A DNA stretch of 64,000 bases from Thiothrix unzii. GTDB taxonomy: Bacteria > Pseudomonadota > Gammaproteobacteria > Thiotrichales > Thiotrichaceae. Under the pieces are notes generated by a model. That model did no database searches and was not told the origin of the DNA. It was given only the letters and a program-made list of their open reading frames with translations. Positions 38,407 to 49,237 of the stretch are shown here, in pieces. The stretch covers positions 1,550,001-1,614,000 of the forward strand of contig NZ_CP072793.1 in assembly GCF_017901175.1 (NCBI RefSeq), written 5' to 3'. The position numbers were made by a program, and so were the translations under genes. Position 1 is the stretch's first letter. Each line of letters opens with the position of its first letter.

Positions 38407-38429
38407 AAAAAAGGAGGCACTACGCCTCC
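38407..38429 (-). terminator. Rho-independent terminator between ihfB and lapB
   Basis: Minus-strand: GGAGGC (38429-38424), 5-base loop, GCCTCC (38418-38413) then TTTTTT. A textbook terminator for the rpsA-ihfB transcript. It ends only about 15 bases before the lapB start, leaving lapB to read-through or a promoter inside ihfB. Confidence 0.8.
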
Positions 38430-38464
38430 CTTTGTTTTTATTTCGTGCAAGCACACCCGCAGGA

Positions 38465-38770
38465 TTATTCCTGAATAGGGTATTGCTCACGCGACTCATT
38501 AACCCGTTCCCGCAATTCTTTGCCCGGTTTAAAGTGCGGAACGTGCTTAGGTGCTAATGCCACCTGATCTCCGGTTTTAGGGTTACGCCCCTTACGCGCA
38601 GCACGATGATGCAACGAGAAACTGCCAAAGCCACGCACTTCAATGCGTCCGCCTTCGGACAATGTATCGCTCATTTTATCCAACAACAACTTAACCGATG
38701 ATTCCACATCACGGCTACTGAGATGGCTTTGCTTGCGCGACAGAATATCAATGATTTCAGATTTGGTCAT
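38465..38770 (-). CDS. ihfB: Integration host factor subunit beta
   Basis: 101-residue DNA-bending protein of the HU/IHF family. Starts at ATG 38770 ([10 protein letters not shown]), with AGGAG upstream; a GTG three codons earlier is less likely. Beta-arm [10 protein letters not shown] with the intercalating Pro, and [18 protein letters not shown] match the beta subunit. Follows rpsA, as in E. coli. Confidence 0.95.
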   Translation of the reverse strand: MTKSEIIDILSRKQSHLSSRDVESSVKLLLDKMSDTLSEGGRIEVRGFGSFSLHHRAARKGRNPKTGDQVALAPKHVPHFKPGKELRERVNESREQYPIQE

Positions 38771-38836
38771 CCTTTCCACTCCTGAACAAGCGACGGGGTT
38801 GCCGGTAACATGTTGCAGCTATTCGGATTTTTGGAA

Positions 38837-38869
38837 GTGTTGCAGGGAGTACTACTACCCCTGCAACAC
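38837..38869. other. Hairpin in the rpsA-ihfB intergenic region
   Basis: GTGTTGCAGGG (38837-38847) and CCCTGCAACAC (38859-38869) form an 11-bp perfect stem around an 11-base loop. No T-tract follows on the minus strand. Likely an mRNA-processing or stability element separating the abundant rpsA message from ihfB. Confidence 0.5.
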
Positions 38870-38916
38870 GAAAACTATAGGCCATCCTTGGCCTGCGTAC
38901 CGTCCTGAAAGCGAAG

Positions 38917-40584
<1,668 letters not shown>

Positions 40585-40652
40585 GGAAAAAAATACCTGT
40601 AATAACAAAATTTATCGCCACTGCTTCCTGCGATGACGGGTAAAACGCAAAA

Positions 40653-40674
40653 AGCCCGGACTCCTGTCAGGGCT
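40653..40674 (-). terminator. Terminator between cmk and rpsA
   Basis: Minus-strand AGCCC-T-GAC, AGGA loop, GTC-C-GGGCT, followed by TTTTTGCGTTTT. Eight pairs with one mismatch and a good U-tract, 31 bases after the cmk stop. Separates cmk from rpsA or acts in the rpsA leader. Confidence 0.65.
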
Positions 40675-40704
40675 ACCTTCAAGTTGGTGAATTCAAACAA
40701 ATGC

Positions 40705-41361
40705 TTAACGGATATACCGTAACACTTCGGCAAACACTTCGGCTTGCGTCAGCGGGCTGGTATCCACTAAAACGGCATCATCGGCTGGTTTTAACGGGGC
40801 TACCGGGCGATTGGAATCGCGCTCGTCGCGGGCATTAATGTCTTGAATCAGGTCTTGGAGTCTAGCACTAAGTCCCTGTTCGCTCAACTGTTTCAGGCGG
40901 CGTTCTGCACGAATTTCCGCACTGGCAGTCAGGTAAAACTTATAGGGAGCCTCTGGAAACACCACCGTTCCCATGTCGCGCCCGTCCGCAATTAGCCCCG
41001 GTGCTTTGCAAAAACTGCGTTGTAAGGCGAGTAATTCACTACGTACTTTGGGTAATGCAGCGATTTTCGAGGTTGCACTGGCGCAGGCTTCATTGCGAAT
41101 ATCACTACTGACGCACTCACCATTTAGCCATGCATCCCCTTGTTTAAATTCAATAACAAGCTGGGGAATCAATGCTGAAATCGCCACTTCATCCTGTAAA
41201 TCTATACCACGACGCAACGCTGCTAAAGCTGCCACGCGGTAAATCGCGCCGCTGTCGAGCAAATGCCACCCCAAGGTATCGGCTAACATGCCAGCAATCG
41301 AACCTTTTCCAGCTCCGGCTGGACCATCAATGGTCAAAACAGGAATTGCGCTAATATTCAT
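40705..41361 (-). CDS. cmk: Cytidylate kinase
   Basis: 218 residues; phosphorylates CMP/dCMP. Walker A DGPAGAGKGS (12-21), the CMP site GRDMGTVVFP and the LID region RDERDSNRP. Start at ATG 41361 (MNISAIPVLT); a longer frame reaches into the queF promoter and is unlikely. Upstream of rpsA as in most Gammaproteobacteria. Confidence 0.96.
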   Translation of the reverse strand: MNISAIPVLTIDGPAGAGKGSIAGMLADTLGWHLLDSGAIYRVAALAALRRGIDLQDEVAISALIPQLVIEFKQGDAWLNGECVSSDIRNEACASATSKIAALPKVRSELLALQRSFCKAPGLIADGRDMGTVVFPEAPYKFYLTASAEIRAERRLKQLSEQGLSARLQDLIQDINARDERDSNRPVAPLKPADDAVLVDTSPLTQAEVFAEVLRYIR

Positions 41362-41402
41362 TAAAATAACCAAACTATTGTGCCAAGAGGGGCAGAGGCT
41401 AC

Positions 41403-41408
41403 TATAAT
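41403..41408 (+). promoter_or_regulatory. -10 element of queF promoter
   Basis: Consensus TATAAT 39 bases before the queF start. No convincing -35. I looked for a preQ1 aptamer between here and the start codon and did not see one. Confidence 0.4.
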
Positions 41409-41446
41409 CGCCGCCCAACTGTCTATTGGGTAACAAAGGAGCGTTT

Positions 41447-41836
41447 ATGTCCACTCAACCTAGCAAAGAACTCGACACTTTTCCAAACCCGAATCCGCAA
41501 CGCGATTACACCATTCGTATCGACGTGCCGGAGTTTACCTGCATCTGCCCGAAAACAGGGCAACCGGATTTTGCGCAATTCAAGATTGAATACGTGGCGG
41601 ATGAAAAATGCGTCGAATTGAAATCCCTGAAATTGTACATGTGGAGCTATCGCGAAGAAGGTGCGTTCCACGAAGCTGTTACCAATAAAATCCTCGAAGA
41701 TTTGGCCACAGCCACTGCCCCGCGCTTTATGCGTTTAACTGGGGTGTGGAATGTACGTGGCGGCATTTACACCACGGTTGTGGTCGAACACCGCCAAGCG
41801 GGTTGGGTTCCCGCACCTAAAGTTGATTTGGCGTAA
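41447..41836 (+). CDS. queF: NADPH-dependent 7-cyano-7-deazaguanine reductase
   Basis: 129-residue unimodular QueF making preQ1 for queuosine. Thioimide-forming Cys34 in [12 protein letters not shown] with Asp41, and the QueF motif [13 protein letters not shown] (57-69). Start at ATG 41447, preceded by AAGGAG; a TTG 21 bases upstream is in frame but lacks a ribosome site. The short Bacillus-type form, not the long bimodular E. coli type. Ends 3 bases from convergent batD. Confidence 0.96.
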   Translation: MSTQPSKELDTFPNPNPQRDYTIRIDVPEFTCICPKTGQPDFAQFKIEYVADEKCVELKSLKLYMWSYREEGAFHEAVTNKILEDLATATAPRFMRLTGVWNVRGGIYTTVVVEHRQAGWVPAPKVDLA

Positions 41837-41839
41837 CCC

Positions 41840-43579
41840 CTAGCCTTGCGGGTAAAGCTCAGCCAAGCCTGCGGGTTTGGCTGGTGTTTGTGCTGCTGAT
41901 GGCTGGAACGTTTTTACCGCTTGCCATAAACCTTCACCACGCCACGCGCTGTCACCACGCCCGTATAACGCCACCCCCAACGCATCAATTTCTGCCTGCA
42001 ATACCGGGTTAGCCTGTTCACGCAATCGTGCAATCAAGGCTGGGCGCAAATTCAACCCCACATCAATCCAGTTAACCAAGGCATCGTGAGCTGCTTGCGG
42101 CTGATTGTTTTTACATGCGGTGGCTAATGCTTGCAGTGCCGTTTTCGCATTACGTTGCTGCGGTAAAGCAACATTGGTGGGTTTAGCGGAAACTGGAGCA
42201 GATTTGCGGTGTTTCCATTGCCATAACAGCCATGCTGTTGTTAACACTACCCACAAAAGCAGCAATGCCACAATGATTTGCTTATTCGTCGACCATGTTG
42301 ATGGCATCAACGAGTCTGCCACCACCTGCTGCGGTTTAGCAGACGGTGCAGGCGACGGTGTGGCAGGTTGTGCTTCAGTCTGCGGCGGTGGCGGGGTTAC
42401 TTGCCCCGCAGGTGCAGCCGCGCCACCACTGACGCGCAAGGTAGCCGCATTAATGGTGGCGGTTTCTTGCTTGCCCGTCGTGCTATTCCACCAATCCAAT
42501 TGAATGTCGGGTAAGGCGTAATCGCCATTATAGGGCGCAACCAATACCCATTTTTCCTGACGCACGCCCACAATACCTTGCGCATTGTTTTCATTACGAA
42601 ACTCTGGCTGATCAGTATAGGCTTTGATCGCAGCAGGTATTTTCAACTCCAGCTTTGGCAATTGCTCGGCGGCTAAACCATCCGCCACAATCGCTAGGGT
42701 TAAACCCACAGGTTCGCCCGCTTTAAGTTTATCGGGTGGCGTGTCCCAGTGTGCGTTTAGGCTAATGCTTTTCGCAGGCAACCAATATTTTCCGGTGTAA
42801 GCGGCTGGCTGGGTTTGAATTTGCAAGGTAAATGGCTCTGAAAAACGCCTTACTCGCTGCCCTGCCACCCCGAAAGGATCAAACTGCGATTGCCCGGTCG
42901 CTAAACTGCCTTCAAAGGTGGTACGCCCCAGCACTAAATCCCCGCTTTGTTGCGGATAAAGCGCGTAACGCCGCTCAATCACTTGGTAATTACGCCCATC
43001 ACGCATCAGTGTGGTATTGCGGGTTTTACCAAGCTGCTGAATATTGCCCTTACCCGCTTCAATACTAGGGTGGGTTAAACTGGCTTGTGGCTGTAACGGT
43101 GCGAGGTGTAACAAACGCTGGGTAATAATGGTTTGTTGCTGGACATAAGGCTGCTGCGGTTCTGCACTGAGTTCCACAAAAATATCGGTTGCGGCACTCG
43201 CCCCCGCATTCGTATTCGGTGGTGGTTGATCCAACACCTGTAAAACCAAAGGCTGGCTTTGATCCGCACCAAACGCAATCGGTGGCAATGGCACATTCCC
43301 GGTAATTCGTGGAAATAGTGTTAACTCCCACACAGTTTGCACGCTACTAACACCATTTATCATGCTGAAACTGTTGCTTTGAGAACGCCCCTGAATCTCA
43401 AAATCTTTACTCAACGGAGTGAAATCAGGTTCGCCACCCACGACACCAGCGGCACTAAAACGCACCACCACCGGATCACCCACCGCGACGGGGTTACGAT
43501 CAAACTCCGCTGTAATCGTGGCCGCTTGCACCCATAAAGGCAAAAACCAACACGCCACCAACAACCAAAACCTCACCAT
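41840..43579 (-). CDS. batD: BatD-family protein
   Basis: 579 residues. Signal peptide (about 1-19), long beta-rich periplasmic region of Ig-like repeats (about 20-400), a Pro/Gln/Ala-rich linker (about 400-440), one TM (about 447-467) and a cytoplasmic helical tail. BatD is part of the Bat aerotolerance system, thought to form a membrane complex with BatA and BatB. Start overlaps the batB/C stop by 7 bases. Last gene of the moxR operon. Confidence 0.88.
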   Translation of the reverse strand: MVRFWLLVACWFLPLWVQAATITAEFDRNPVAVGDPVVVRFSAAGVVGGEPDFTPLSKDFEIQGRSQSNSFSMINGVSSVQTVWELTLFPRITGNVPLPPIAFGADQSQPLVLQVLDQPPPNTNAGASAATDIFVELSAEPQQPYVQQQTIITQRLLHLAPLQPQASLTHPSIEAGKGNIQQLGKTRNTTLMRDGRNYQVIERRYALYPQQSGDLVLGRTTFEGSLATGQSQFDPFGVAGQRVRRFSEPFTLQIQTQPAAYTGKYWLPAKSISLNAHWDTPPDKLKAGEPVGLTLAIVADGLAAEQLPKLELKIPAAIKAYTDQPEFRNENNAQGIVGVRQEKWVLVAPYNGDYALPDIQLDWWNSTTGKQETATINAATLRVSGGAAAPAGQVTPPPPQTEAQPATPSPAPSAKPQQVVADSLMPSTWSTNKQIIVALLLLWVVLTTAWLLWQWKHRKSAPVSAKPTNVALPQQRNAKTALQALATACKNNQPQAAHDALVNWIDVGLNLRPALIARLREQANPVLQAEIDALGVALYGRGDSAWRGEGLWQAVKTFQPSAAQTPAKPAGLAELYPQG

Positions 43580-45354
43580 TCTTCACCTCTGGCTTGTGCG
43601 CCGCGCTGTTGATATTGGTACTGAAATTTACGCCGCCATAAACCAGCCGGGTCATCAGGAATCCGTCGCAACCATTGTTCAGTGGCTTGTTGTTGCTCAC
43701 GCTGTTGTGGGTCACTTTCTGATTCTTGTGTTGGTTTATCTTCAGCAGGTTTGTCTTTTTCTTCGGATTGCTTGGCCTGCGCTTGTTGCTGCTCGGCTTG
43801 TTCAGCCTTTTGTGCATCTTCCTGCGCTTTTTGCTCTGCTTCTTTGGCGGCTTGCTGCTGCTTTTCAGTCTCGCCGGGTTGCGGAGTTTGTGACTCCCCA
43901 TCTTGCTGTTGTTGTTGCTGCTGATCGCTGGAGGCTTGCTGTTGTTGCTCGCCTTCACCTTTTTGATCTTGCTGCTGTTTTTGCTGTTGTTCCAAACGCT
44001 CTTTCACCAGCTTCAGGTTGTGCTGCGCATCCGCATGACCCGGTTGCTGCTGGAGTACTTGTTCGTAACTTTTGACAGCTTCAGGCAGTTTGTTCTGCAT
44101 CGCTAGGGTATTGGCGTAATTGTATTGCCCGTCAACGTCTTGACGCTGGCTGTAACGTTTAGCAGCGGTTGCGTAATCTTGATGCTTATACGCAGCAGCG
44201 GCTTGCCAGTCAGGGTCACGAAACAATTTCGCCGCTTCTGCTGGCTGCCCTTGTTGCAAGATTTCCTGAGCTTGCTGATCCGGGGTTTTCCACAAATCCT
44301 GCCAGCTAAACGCTTGTGCGGTTTGCGGTTGCGGTAATACCACGCAAGCCACCAACACAGCCCCCAGCCAACCACGCCGAAATGCTAAAGCCGCCAACGG
44401 TAACAGCCCCAACACGAGCCAATAACCCTCATTAACCCAAGTATCCAGTTGCCGACCCTGCCCTTCGGTAAGTTTTTGATTGGTTTCGGCCTGCCACTGC
44501 GCCCCCAGCAAGGTCACATCAGCATCGCCCAATGCTGCTTGAGTAAAAACACCGCCACCCGCTTGCGCAATAGTTTTAAGCGCATCCACATTCACTGTTG
44601 CTACGACTGTCTTGCCGAGGCTATCGACTAAAAAACCACCTTTTGGTTGCACAATGGGTGCACCATCCTCACTTCCCACGGTTAATACTGACACCTGATA
44701 ACCAGCGGCTTGCGCCTGTTCAGCGGCAACACTGGCATTATCAGGGTCACTCGCGCCATCAGTAATCAGTAAAATATGGCCTTTAGGCATTTCCGCTTGC
44801 TGTAACAATGCCATTGCCCGTTGAATCGCAGGAGCCAATAAACTCCCCGGTGCGGGCATAATCTCTGGTGAAAGGTTTTTTGCTTGCTCTTCAATCGTGG
44901 CAATGTCATCGGTCAACGGCGACACCATAAACGCATCTCCGGCAAACACCACCAAACCGGTTTGCCCATCATGGCGACTTTTAAGGATGTCCAACAATTT
45001 GAAACGCGCCAAGGTTAAGCGATTGGGTTTTTCATCAGCGGCATACATCGACGCGGAGAAATCCATCGCAATCACCAACGCTTGTTGATTACGAAATACC
45101 GGCACTTCGCGCTTTTCCCACGCAGGCCCCGCCATTGCCAGCGTCGCCACCAATAAACCCAGTGACACCAATACCAATACGCCCACACCTAACGCGCTGT
45201 CTTTACCGCTTAACACAAACGGCATCAATTGCTTGTCGACAAGCTGTTCCCACGTCCCCTTGCGAGTATGACGCAACCATCGCGCCCCCCACAATAGCGG
45301 AATGAGCAGCACCAGCCACAACCAATGAGGATGCATAAAATGCAAATTATCCAC
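43573..45354 (-). CDS. BatB-BatC fusion: VWA and TPR membrane protein
   Basis: 593 residues. Two N-terminal TMs (about 10-25, 55-75), a von Willebrand A domain with MIDAS DFSAS (Asp98, Ser100, Ser102), a further TM near 310-345, TPR repeats (about 375-460), then some 110 residues dominated by Gln, Glu, Lys and Ala (about 462-575). In Bacteroides BatB and BatC are separate; here the VWA and TPR parts are one chain, as in many proteobacteria. The Gln-rich tract is low complexity. Follows batA by 4 bases. Confidence 0.87.
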   Translation of the reverse strand: MDNLHFMHPHWLWLVLLIPLLWGARWLRHTRKGTWEQLVDKQLMPFVLSGKDSALGVGVLVLVSLGLLVATLAMAGPAWEKREVPVFRNQQALVIAMDFSASMYAADEKPNRLTLARFKLLDILKSRHDGQTGLVVFAGDAFMVSPLTDDIATIEEQAKNLSPEIMPAPGSLLAPAIQRAMALLQQAEMPKGHILLITDGASDPDNASVAAEQAQAAGYQVSVLTVGSEDGAPIVQPKGGFLVDSLGKTVVATVNVDALKTIAQAGGGVFTQAALGDADVTLLGAQWQAETNQKLTEGQGRQLDTWVNEGYWLVLGLLPLAALAFRRGWLGAVLVACVVLPQPQTAQAFSWQDLWKTPDQQAQEILQQGQPAEAAKLFRDPDWQAAAAYKHQDYATAAKRYSQRQDVDGQYNYANTLAMQNKLPEAVKSYEQVLQQQPGHADAQHNLKLVKERLEQQQKQQQDQKGEGEQQQQASSDQQQQQQQDGESQTPQPGETEKQQQAAKEAEQKAQEDAQKAEQAEQQQAQAKQSEEKDKPAEDKPTQESESDPQQREQQQATEQWLRRIPDDPAGLWRRKFQYQYQQRGAQARGEEW

Positions 45355-45358
45355 CAGG

Positions 45359-46342
45359 TTACTCCGGGTCTATCCGCAATACAGCGGTTAACAACACCAA
45401 TACAAACGCCGCCAATAAAGGCCAGCGGAACAATTCCTGCTGAGGCCGCCACTGTTGCGCCGCTTGCTCCACCGGCTCTAAGCGATCTAATTCAGCGTAA
45501 ATTTTGTGAAACTCTTCGGTATCCCTAGCCCGGAAATACTGCCCGCCGGTTTTATCCGCAATTGCCCGCAAGGAACGCTCGTCCAAATCCGCATTCGGAT
45601 TCATTAACTGAAACCCAAACAAACTGCGGGCGGCATCACTTTCCGAACCAATCCCGACCGTGTAAATTTTTAAACCTGCCGCAGCCGCCATATCCGCCGC
45701 TTCCAACGGGCTAACGCTGCCTGCGGTATTCGCGCCATCGGTCATTAGGATCAGTACCCGATTTTTTTCCGGGCTGTTTTGTAAGCGTTTTAACGCCAAC
45801 CCAATCGCATCACCAATGGCGGTGCGTTCACCTGCCAAACCAATCGCAGATTCTTTAAGCAATTGCAGCACGGTATGACGGTCAAACGTTAGCGGAGCTT
45901 GCAAATACGCCTGATCACCAAACAGCACCAAACCAATACGGTCGCCACTGCGTTTACTGATGAATTCCCCTGCCACCGCTTTAGTTGCTACCAAACGATC
46001 CACGACTTGGCGATTTAAAATGAAATCTTGCTCCTGCATACTGCCGGATAAATCGACAGCCATCATCAAATCACGCCCCTGCATGGGCAACGATACCGTA
46101 TCACCAATCCATACCGGACGTGCTGCCGCAGTCAGCAACATTAACCAAGCCAACGCCCCCAACAGCAATGCTAACCAACTGTGCCAAGAACGTGAAAAAG
46201 CTTGTTTACCTTGTTGAAAATCTTCCAGAAAAGGCACTTTCAATGCCCTGCCCGCCTGCTGTTGCGCAGGTTTAAACACCAAACACACTAACCAAGGCAA
46301 GGGCAGTAACAAAAACATCCACCACCAGAGCAAGTCATACAT
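45359..46342 (-). CDS. batA: BatA-type VWA membrane protein
   Basis: 327 residues. N-terminal TMs (about 5-23, 55-75), VWA domain with MIDAS DLSGS (Asp97, Ser99, Ser101) and downstream Thr/Asp of the metal site (MTDGAN), C-terminal TM (about 305-322). Interacts with BatB through VWA domains in the aerotolerance complex. Start overlaps the DUF4381 gene by 8 bases. Confidence 0.88.
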   Translation of the reverse strand: MYDLLWWWMFLLLPLPWLVCLVFKPAQQQAGRALKVPFLEDFQQGKQAFSRSWHSWLALLLGALAWLMLLTAAARPVWIGDTVSLPMQGRDLMMAVDLSGSMQEQDFILNRQVVDRLVATKAVAGEFISKRSGDRIGLVLFGDQAYLQAPLTFDRHTVLQLLKESAIGLAGERTAIGDAIGLALKRLQNSPEKNRVLILMTDGANTAGSVSPLEAADMAAAAGLKIYTVGIGSESDAARSLFGFQLMNPNADLDERSLRAIADKTGGQYFRARDTEEFHKIYAELDRLEPVEQAAQQWRPQQELFRWPLLAAFVLVLLTAVLRIDPE

Positions 46343-46814
46343 GGCGTTTCCCCTGTTGCAGATTAATCCAAGTACGAATGGCTTGAATCAATGCGGCAGT
46401 TTCCACGGGCGCATCGGGTCGATACGGTTGCTCGGTCAATAAGGTCGTAAAACGCGGCGCAAATAGCGGCTTACCCACCTGTTGATCAAGAAACTCCACC
46501 CACGCATTACCTGTTAACCCGGAGACCCGTTCACGCCCGTATTGGTTAATCGCCACGCGACGCAACAACACCGACAATTCCCGCAATAACGCCGCTGGCT
46601 GTTGCGCATACTGGCGTTGCAACTGCGCTAACTGATCCAATGCCAGCGTCGCACCCTGCGGCTGGCGGTTTTGACGTTTCCACAACCAAATCAATCCAGC
46701 AATTAACAGCGCGAACACTAACGCCCCCACGATCCACCAACCGGGAGCCAACGGCCACCAGCCCAGCGGTGCGGGTAAATGAATATCGCGTAACGGCAAG
46801 CTATCCGGGTTCAT
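46335..46814 (-). CDS. DUF4381 membrane protein
   Basis: 159 residues starting MNPDSLPLRDIHLP, the DUF4381 hallmark. One TM (about 28-48) and a cytoplasmic helical domain with LLRELSVLLRRVAIN. Always found between the DUF58 and batA genes in MoxR operons; role unknown. Start at 46814 overlaps the DUF58 stop by 4 bases; the longer frame has no ribosome site. Confidence 0.87.
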   Translation of the reverse strand: MNPDSLPLRDIHLPAPLGWWPLAPGWWIVGALVFALLIAGLIWLWKRQNRQPQGATLALDQLAQLQRQYAQQPAALLRELSVLLRRVAINQYGRERVSGLTGNAWVEFLDQQVGKPLFAPRFTTLLTEQPYRPDAPVETAALIQAIRTWINLQQGKRHV

Positions 46815-47779
46815 CGCAACCCCCGTGATAATTTTAATAAGCACGCATTGCTAGTATCTGCCGTGGATAATTCAATCAAAGGCAAGCGGTAACTGCGACT
46901 GAAATCTTGCAACACCTTGCGCGATTGCTGCGCCCGCTCATGGTAACGGTTGCGCCACAAGCTCAACCCCAGATTGACCCACAACTTACGTTTACCGCCA
47001 TCGGTCAAACGCACATTACCTTGCGACGGTAAGTTATCTTCAAACGGATCATGAATAACCACTAACGTCACTTGAGAATGACGGCTAATCATTGCCAGTT
47101 GGCGCAACGCGGTTGGGGTTGCTTGGCGAAAATCACTCACCACAAACACTTGACTGCCCGCTTGAGCCACACGCCGTAACCGTGTCCAACTGCTTTGTAA
47201 ATCTTCACCACGCGCCGGGTTTATTGTTGTTGCCCCGTGACGGGTCATCTCGCTCAATTCACGCAACAAATGCAACGCCGCAGAGCGACTACGCGACGGC
47301 TTTAATTCAATATGGCTGCTATTTTGCAAAATACCACCGATACGATCACCGTCTTCGAGGGTTTTCCATAGCAACAACGCCGCAATTTCTGCCGCTACCA
47401 CGGATTTAAAGCGTCCACGTGTCGCAAAAAACATCGACGGGCGTAAATCCATCCACAACAGCACCGGCTTTTCACGTTCTTCTTCAAAAACCTTGGTGTG
47501 TACCCGCCCACTACGTGCTGTCACCCGCCAGTCAATGGTACGGATGTCATCGCCGGGTTGATACATACGCGATTCAGCAAAGTCCATTCCCCTGCCTTTG
47601 TGAACCGAACGGTGTAACCCTGCGTGCCGCGCCCGAATATGGCGTTTCGCCAAAACCAACGTGCGTACCTGCCCCTGCAAATGCAATAACGACTGCAAGG
47701 AACTGAACACAATGCCATCCCCTTGCTGCCCTATATACCCAGCTTGGCCTGTCTGCCTTGCTCCCGACTGCATCGCCAT
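46811..47779 (-). CDS. DUF58 (VWA-like) protein of the MoxR operon
   Basis: 322-residue cytoplasmic protein with the DUF58 core: ESRMYQPGDDIRTIDWRVTA (about 64-83) and a degenerate VWA fold (LLWMDLRPSM). Thought to be a client or partner of MoxR. Start overlaps the moxR stop (TGATG). An N-terminal polar stretch of about 20 residues precedes the domain; a Met two codons in is an alternative start. Confidence 0.88.
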   Translation of the reverse strand: MAMQSGARQTGQAGYIGQQGDGIVFSSLQSLLHLQGQVRTLVLAKRHIRARHAGLHRSVHKGRGMDFAESRMYQPGDDIRTIDWRVTARSGRVHTKVFEEEREKPVLLWMDLRPSMFFATRGRFKSVVAAEIAALLLWKTLEDGDRIGGILQNSSHIELKPSRSRSAALHLLRELSEMTRHGATTINPARGEDLQSSWTRLRRVAQAGSQVFVVSDFRQATPTALRQLAMISRHSQVTLVVIHDPFEDNLPSQGNVRLTDGGKRKLWVNLGLSLWRNRYHERAQQSRKVLQDFSRSYRLPLIELSTADTSNACLLKLSRGLR

Positions 47780-48750
47780 CAGGGAACCGCTACCAACGCC
47801 AATAATTCATCAATCACATGGTTTGCTGTCATGCCATCGGCTTCGGCCTCAAACGTCAATAACAAACGGTGACGCAACACATCATGCGCAATCGCCTGCA
47901 CGTCTTCCGGTGTCACAAAATCGCGCCCAGCCAACCACGCATAGGCACGCGCACAGCGATCCAATGCCAAGGTTGCACGCGGGCTTGCGCCATAAGCAAT
48001 ACTACCCACCAACGATTTACCGTAACGCTCCGGGTTGCGGCTCGCCAATACCAGTTGCAGCAAATAGGTTTCGACCTTATCCGCCATGTAAACATTCAAC
48101 ACGTCCTGACGCGCCAAGCGCACATCTTCGCGGCTCACCAACGGTTCAACCGTGTCTTTTTCGTGTTTGACTTGCTGCATGGCTTCGCGCCGCCCCAAGT
48201 GCAAAATCACTTTCTCTTCTGCGGGTGTCGGGTAATCCACCACCACGTGCATTAAAAAGCGGTCAAGTTGCGCTTCAGGCAAATGGTACGTGCCTTCTTG
48301 CTCAATCGGGTTTTGGGTCGCCATTACCAAAAACGGCTCTGGCAACTTCCAAGTAGTGCCTGCCACGGTGATTTGACGTTCCGCCATCGCTTCCAGCAAC
48401 GCCGACTGCACTTTCGCCGGAGCGCGGTTGATTTCATCCGCCAAGATCAAATTGTGGAATAACGGGCCTTTCTGAAAGTGGAAAGAACCATCATTCGGGT
48501 GGAACACTTCTGTACCGGTAATATCCGCCGGTAATAAGTCCGGGGTAAACTGTACGCGATGGAAATCACCTTCGATCCCCTGCGCAAGCATTTGAATAGC
48601 ACGGGTTTTTGCCAAACCGGGTGCGCCTTCAACCAATAAATGCCCATCCGCTAACAAGGCAATCATCAAGCGATTAATCAGGGATTTTTGACCGATGATT
48701 TTGCTCTGCAAATACTGGGATAACTTGTCAAAATTTTCTTTTTGGTTCAT
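47779..48750 (-). CDS. moxR: MoxR-family AAA+ ATPase
   Basis: 323 residues. Walker A GAPGLAKT (42-49, the MoxR form), Walker B near LILADEINRAP, sensor 1 MATQNPIEQEG and arginine finger region EAQLDRFLM. MoxR ATPases act as chaperones or metal-cofactor insertases, probably for the VWA proteins of their operon. First gene of moxR-DUF58-DUF4381-batA-batB/C-batD. Confidence 0.94.
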   Translation of the reverse strand: MNQKENFDKLSQYLQSKIIGQKSLINRLMIALLADGHLLVEGAPGLAKTRAIQMLAQGIEGDFHRVQFTPDLLPADITGTEVFHPNDGSFHFQKGPLFHNLILADEINRAPAKVQSALLEAMAERQITVAGTTWKLPEPFLVMATQNPIEQEGTYHLPEAQLDRFLMHVVVDYPTPAEEKVILHLGRREAMQQVKHEKDTVEPLVSREDVRLARQDVLNVYMADKVETYLLQLVLASRNPERYGKSLVGSIAYGASPRATLALDRCARAYAWLAGRDFVTPEDVQAIAHDVLRHRLLLTFEAEADGMTANHVIDELLALVAVP

Positions 48751-48772
48751 GTTGGCTAGTCGTAGATGAGTG

Positions 48773-48795
48773 TAGGGCGAAATATACGCGCCCTA
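48773..48795. promoter_or_regulatory. Inverted repeat between moxR and bolA
   Basis: TAGGGCG (48773-48779) and CGCCCTA (48789-48795), 9-base spacer, in the 94-base divergent region. Could be an operator for either gene. Nothing else recognisable in the gap. Confidence 0.3.
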
Positions 48796-48844
48796 TTCCC
48801 GTGGTTTCAAGTTAATCATCGTTAATCCAAGTAAGTAACAGGCT

Positions 48845-49159
48845 ATGACTATCCAAGCACAGATTGAACAAAAACTTCAAAACGCCATGCAGCCCGACTT
48901 CCTCGAAGTCCTCAACGAAAGCCACATGCACAATGTCGCACCCGGCTCCGAATCGCACTTTAAAGTGACGTTAGTAAGCAGCCAATTCAATGGAAAAATG
49001 CTGATTGCACGCCATCGCCTGATTAATGGCATTTTGGCAGAAGAACTCAATGGCAAAATCCATGCTCTCGCGTTACACACCCTCACACCCGACGAATATT
49101 TTGAGCGGGCGGGTAAAGTCGCCGAATCACCGTTGTGTATGGGTGGCGGAAAATCATAG
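48845..49159 (+). CDS. bolA: BolA-family protein
   Basis: 104 residues. BolA fold with FKVTLVSSQFNGKMLIARH and the conserved IHALALHTLTPDEYF near 77-91. BolA proteins partner with monothiol glutaredoxins on [2Fe-2S] clusters and affect morphology and biofilm genes. The His of the RHR segment and the IHAL segment fit BolA rather than IbaG. Stands between moxR and a MacAB-like operon. Confidence 0.9.
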   Translation: MTIQAQIEQKLQNAMQPDFLEVLNESHMHNVAPGSESHFKVTLVSSQFNGKMLIARHRLINGILAEELNGKIHALALHTLTPDEYFERAGKVAESPLCMGGGKS

Positions 49160-49237
49160 TCAAGAGCCGTTCCCTATCTGGAAGCCTATACTGGAGGAGC
49201 GTGCTACACTGAAACCAGAACATCAGGGAGTAATGTT

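Noticed and set aside
41362-41446. Possible preQ1 riboswitch before queF.
   Set aside because: The leader lacks the short stem plus A-rich tail that defines preQ1-I, and is too short for preQ1-II.
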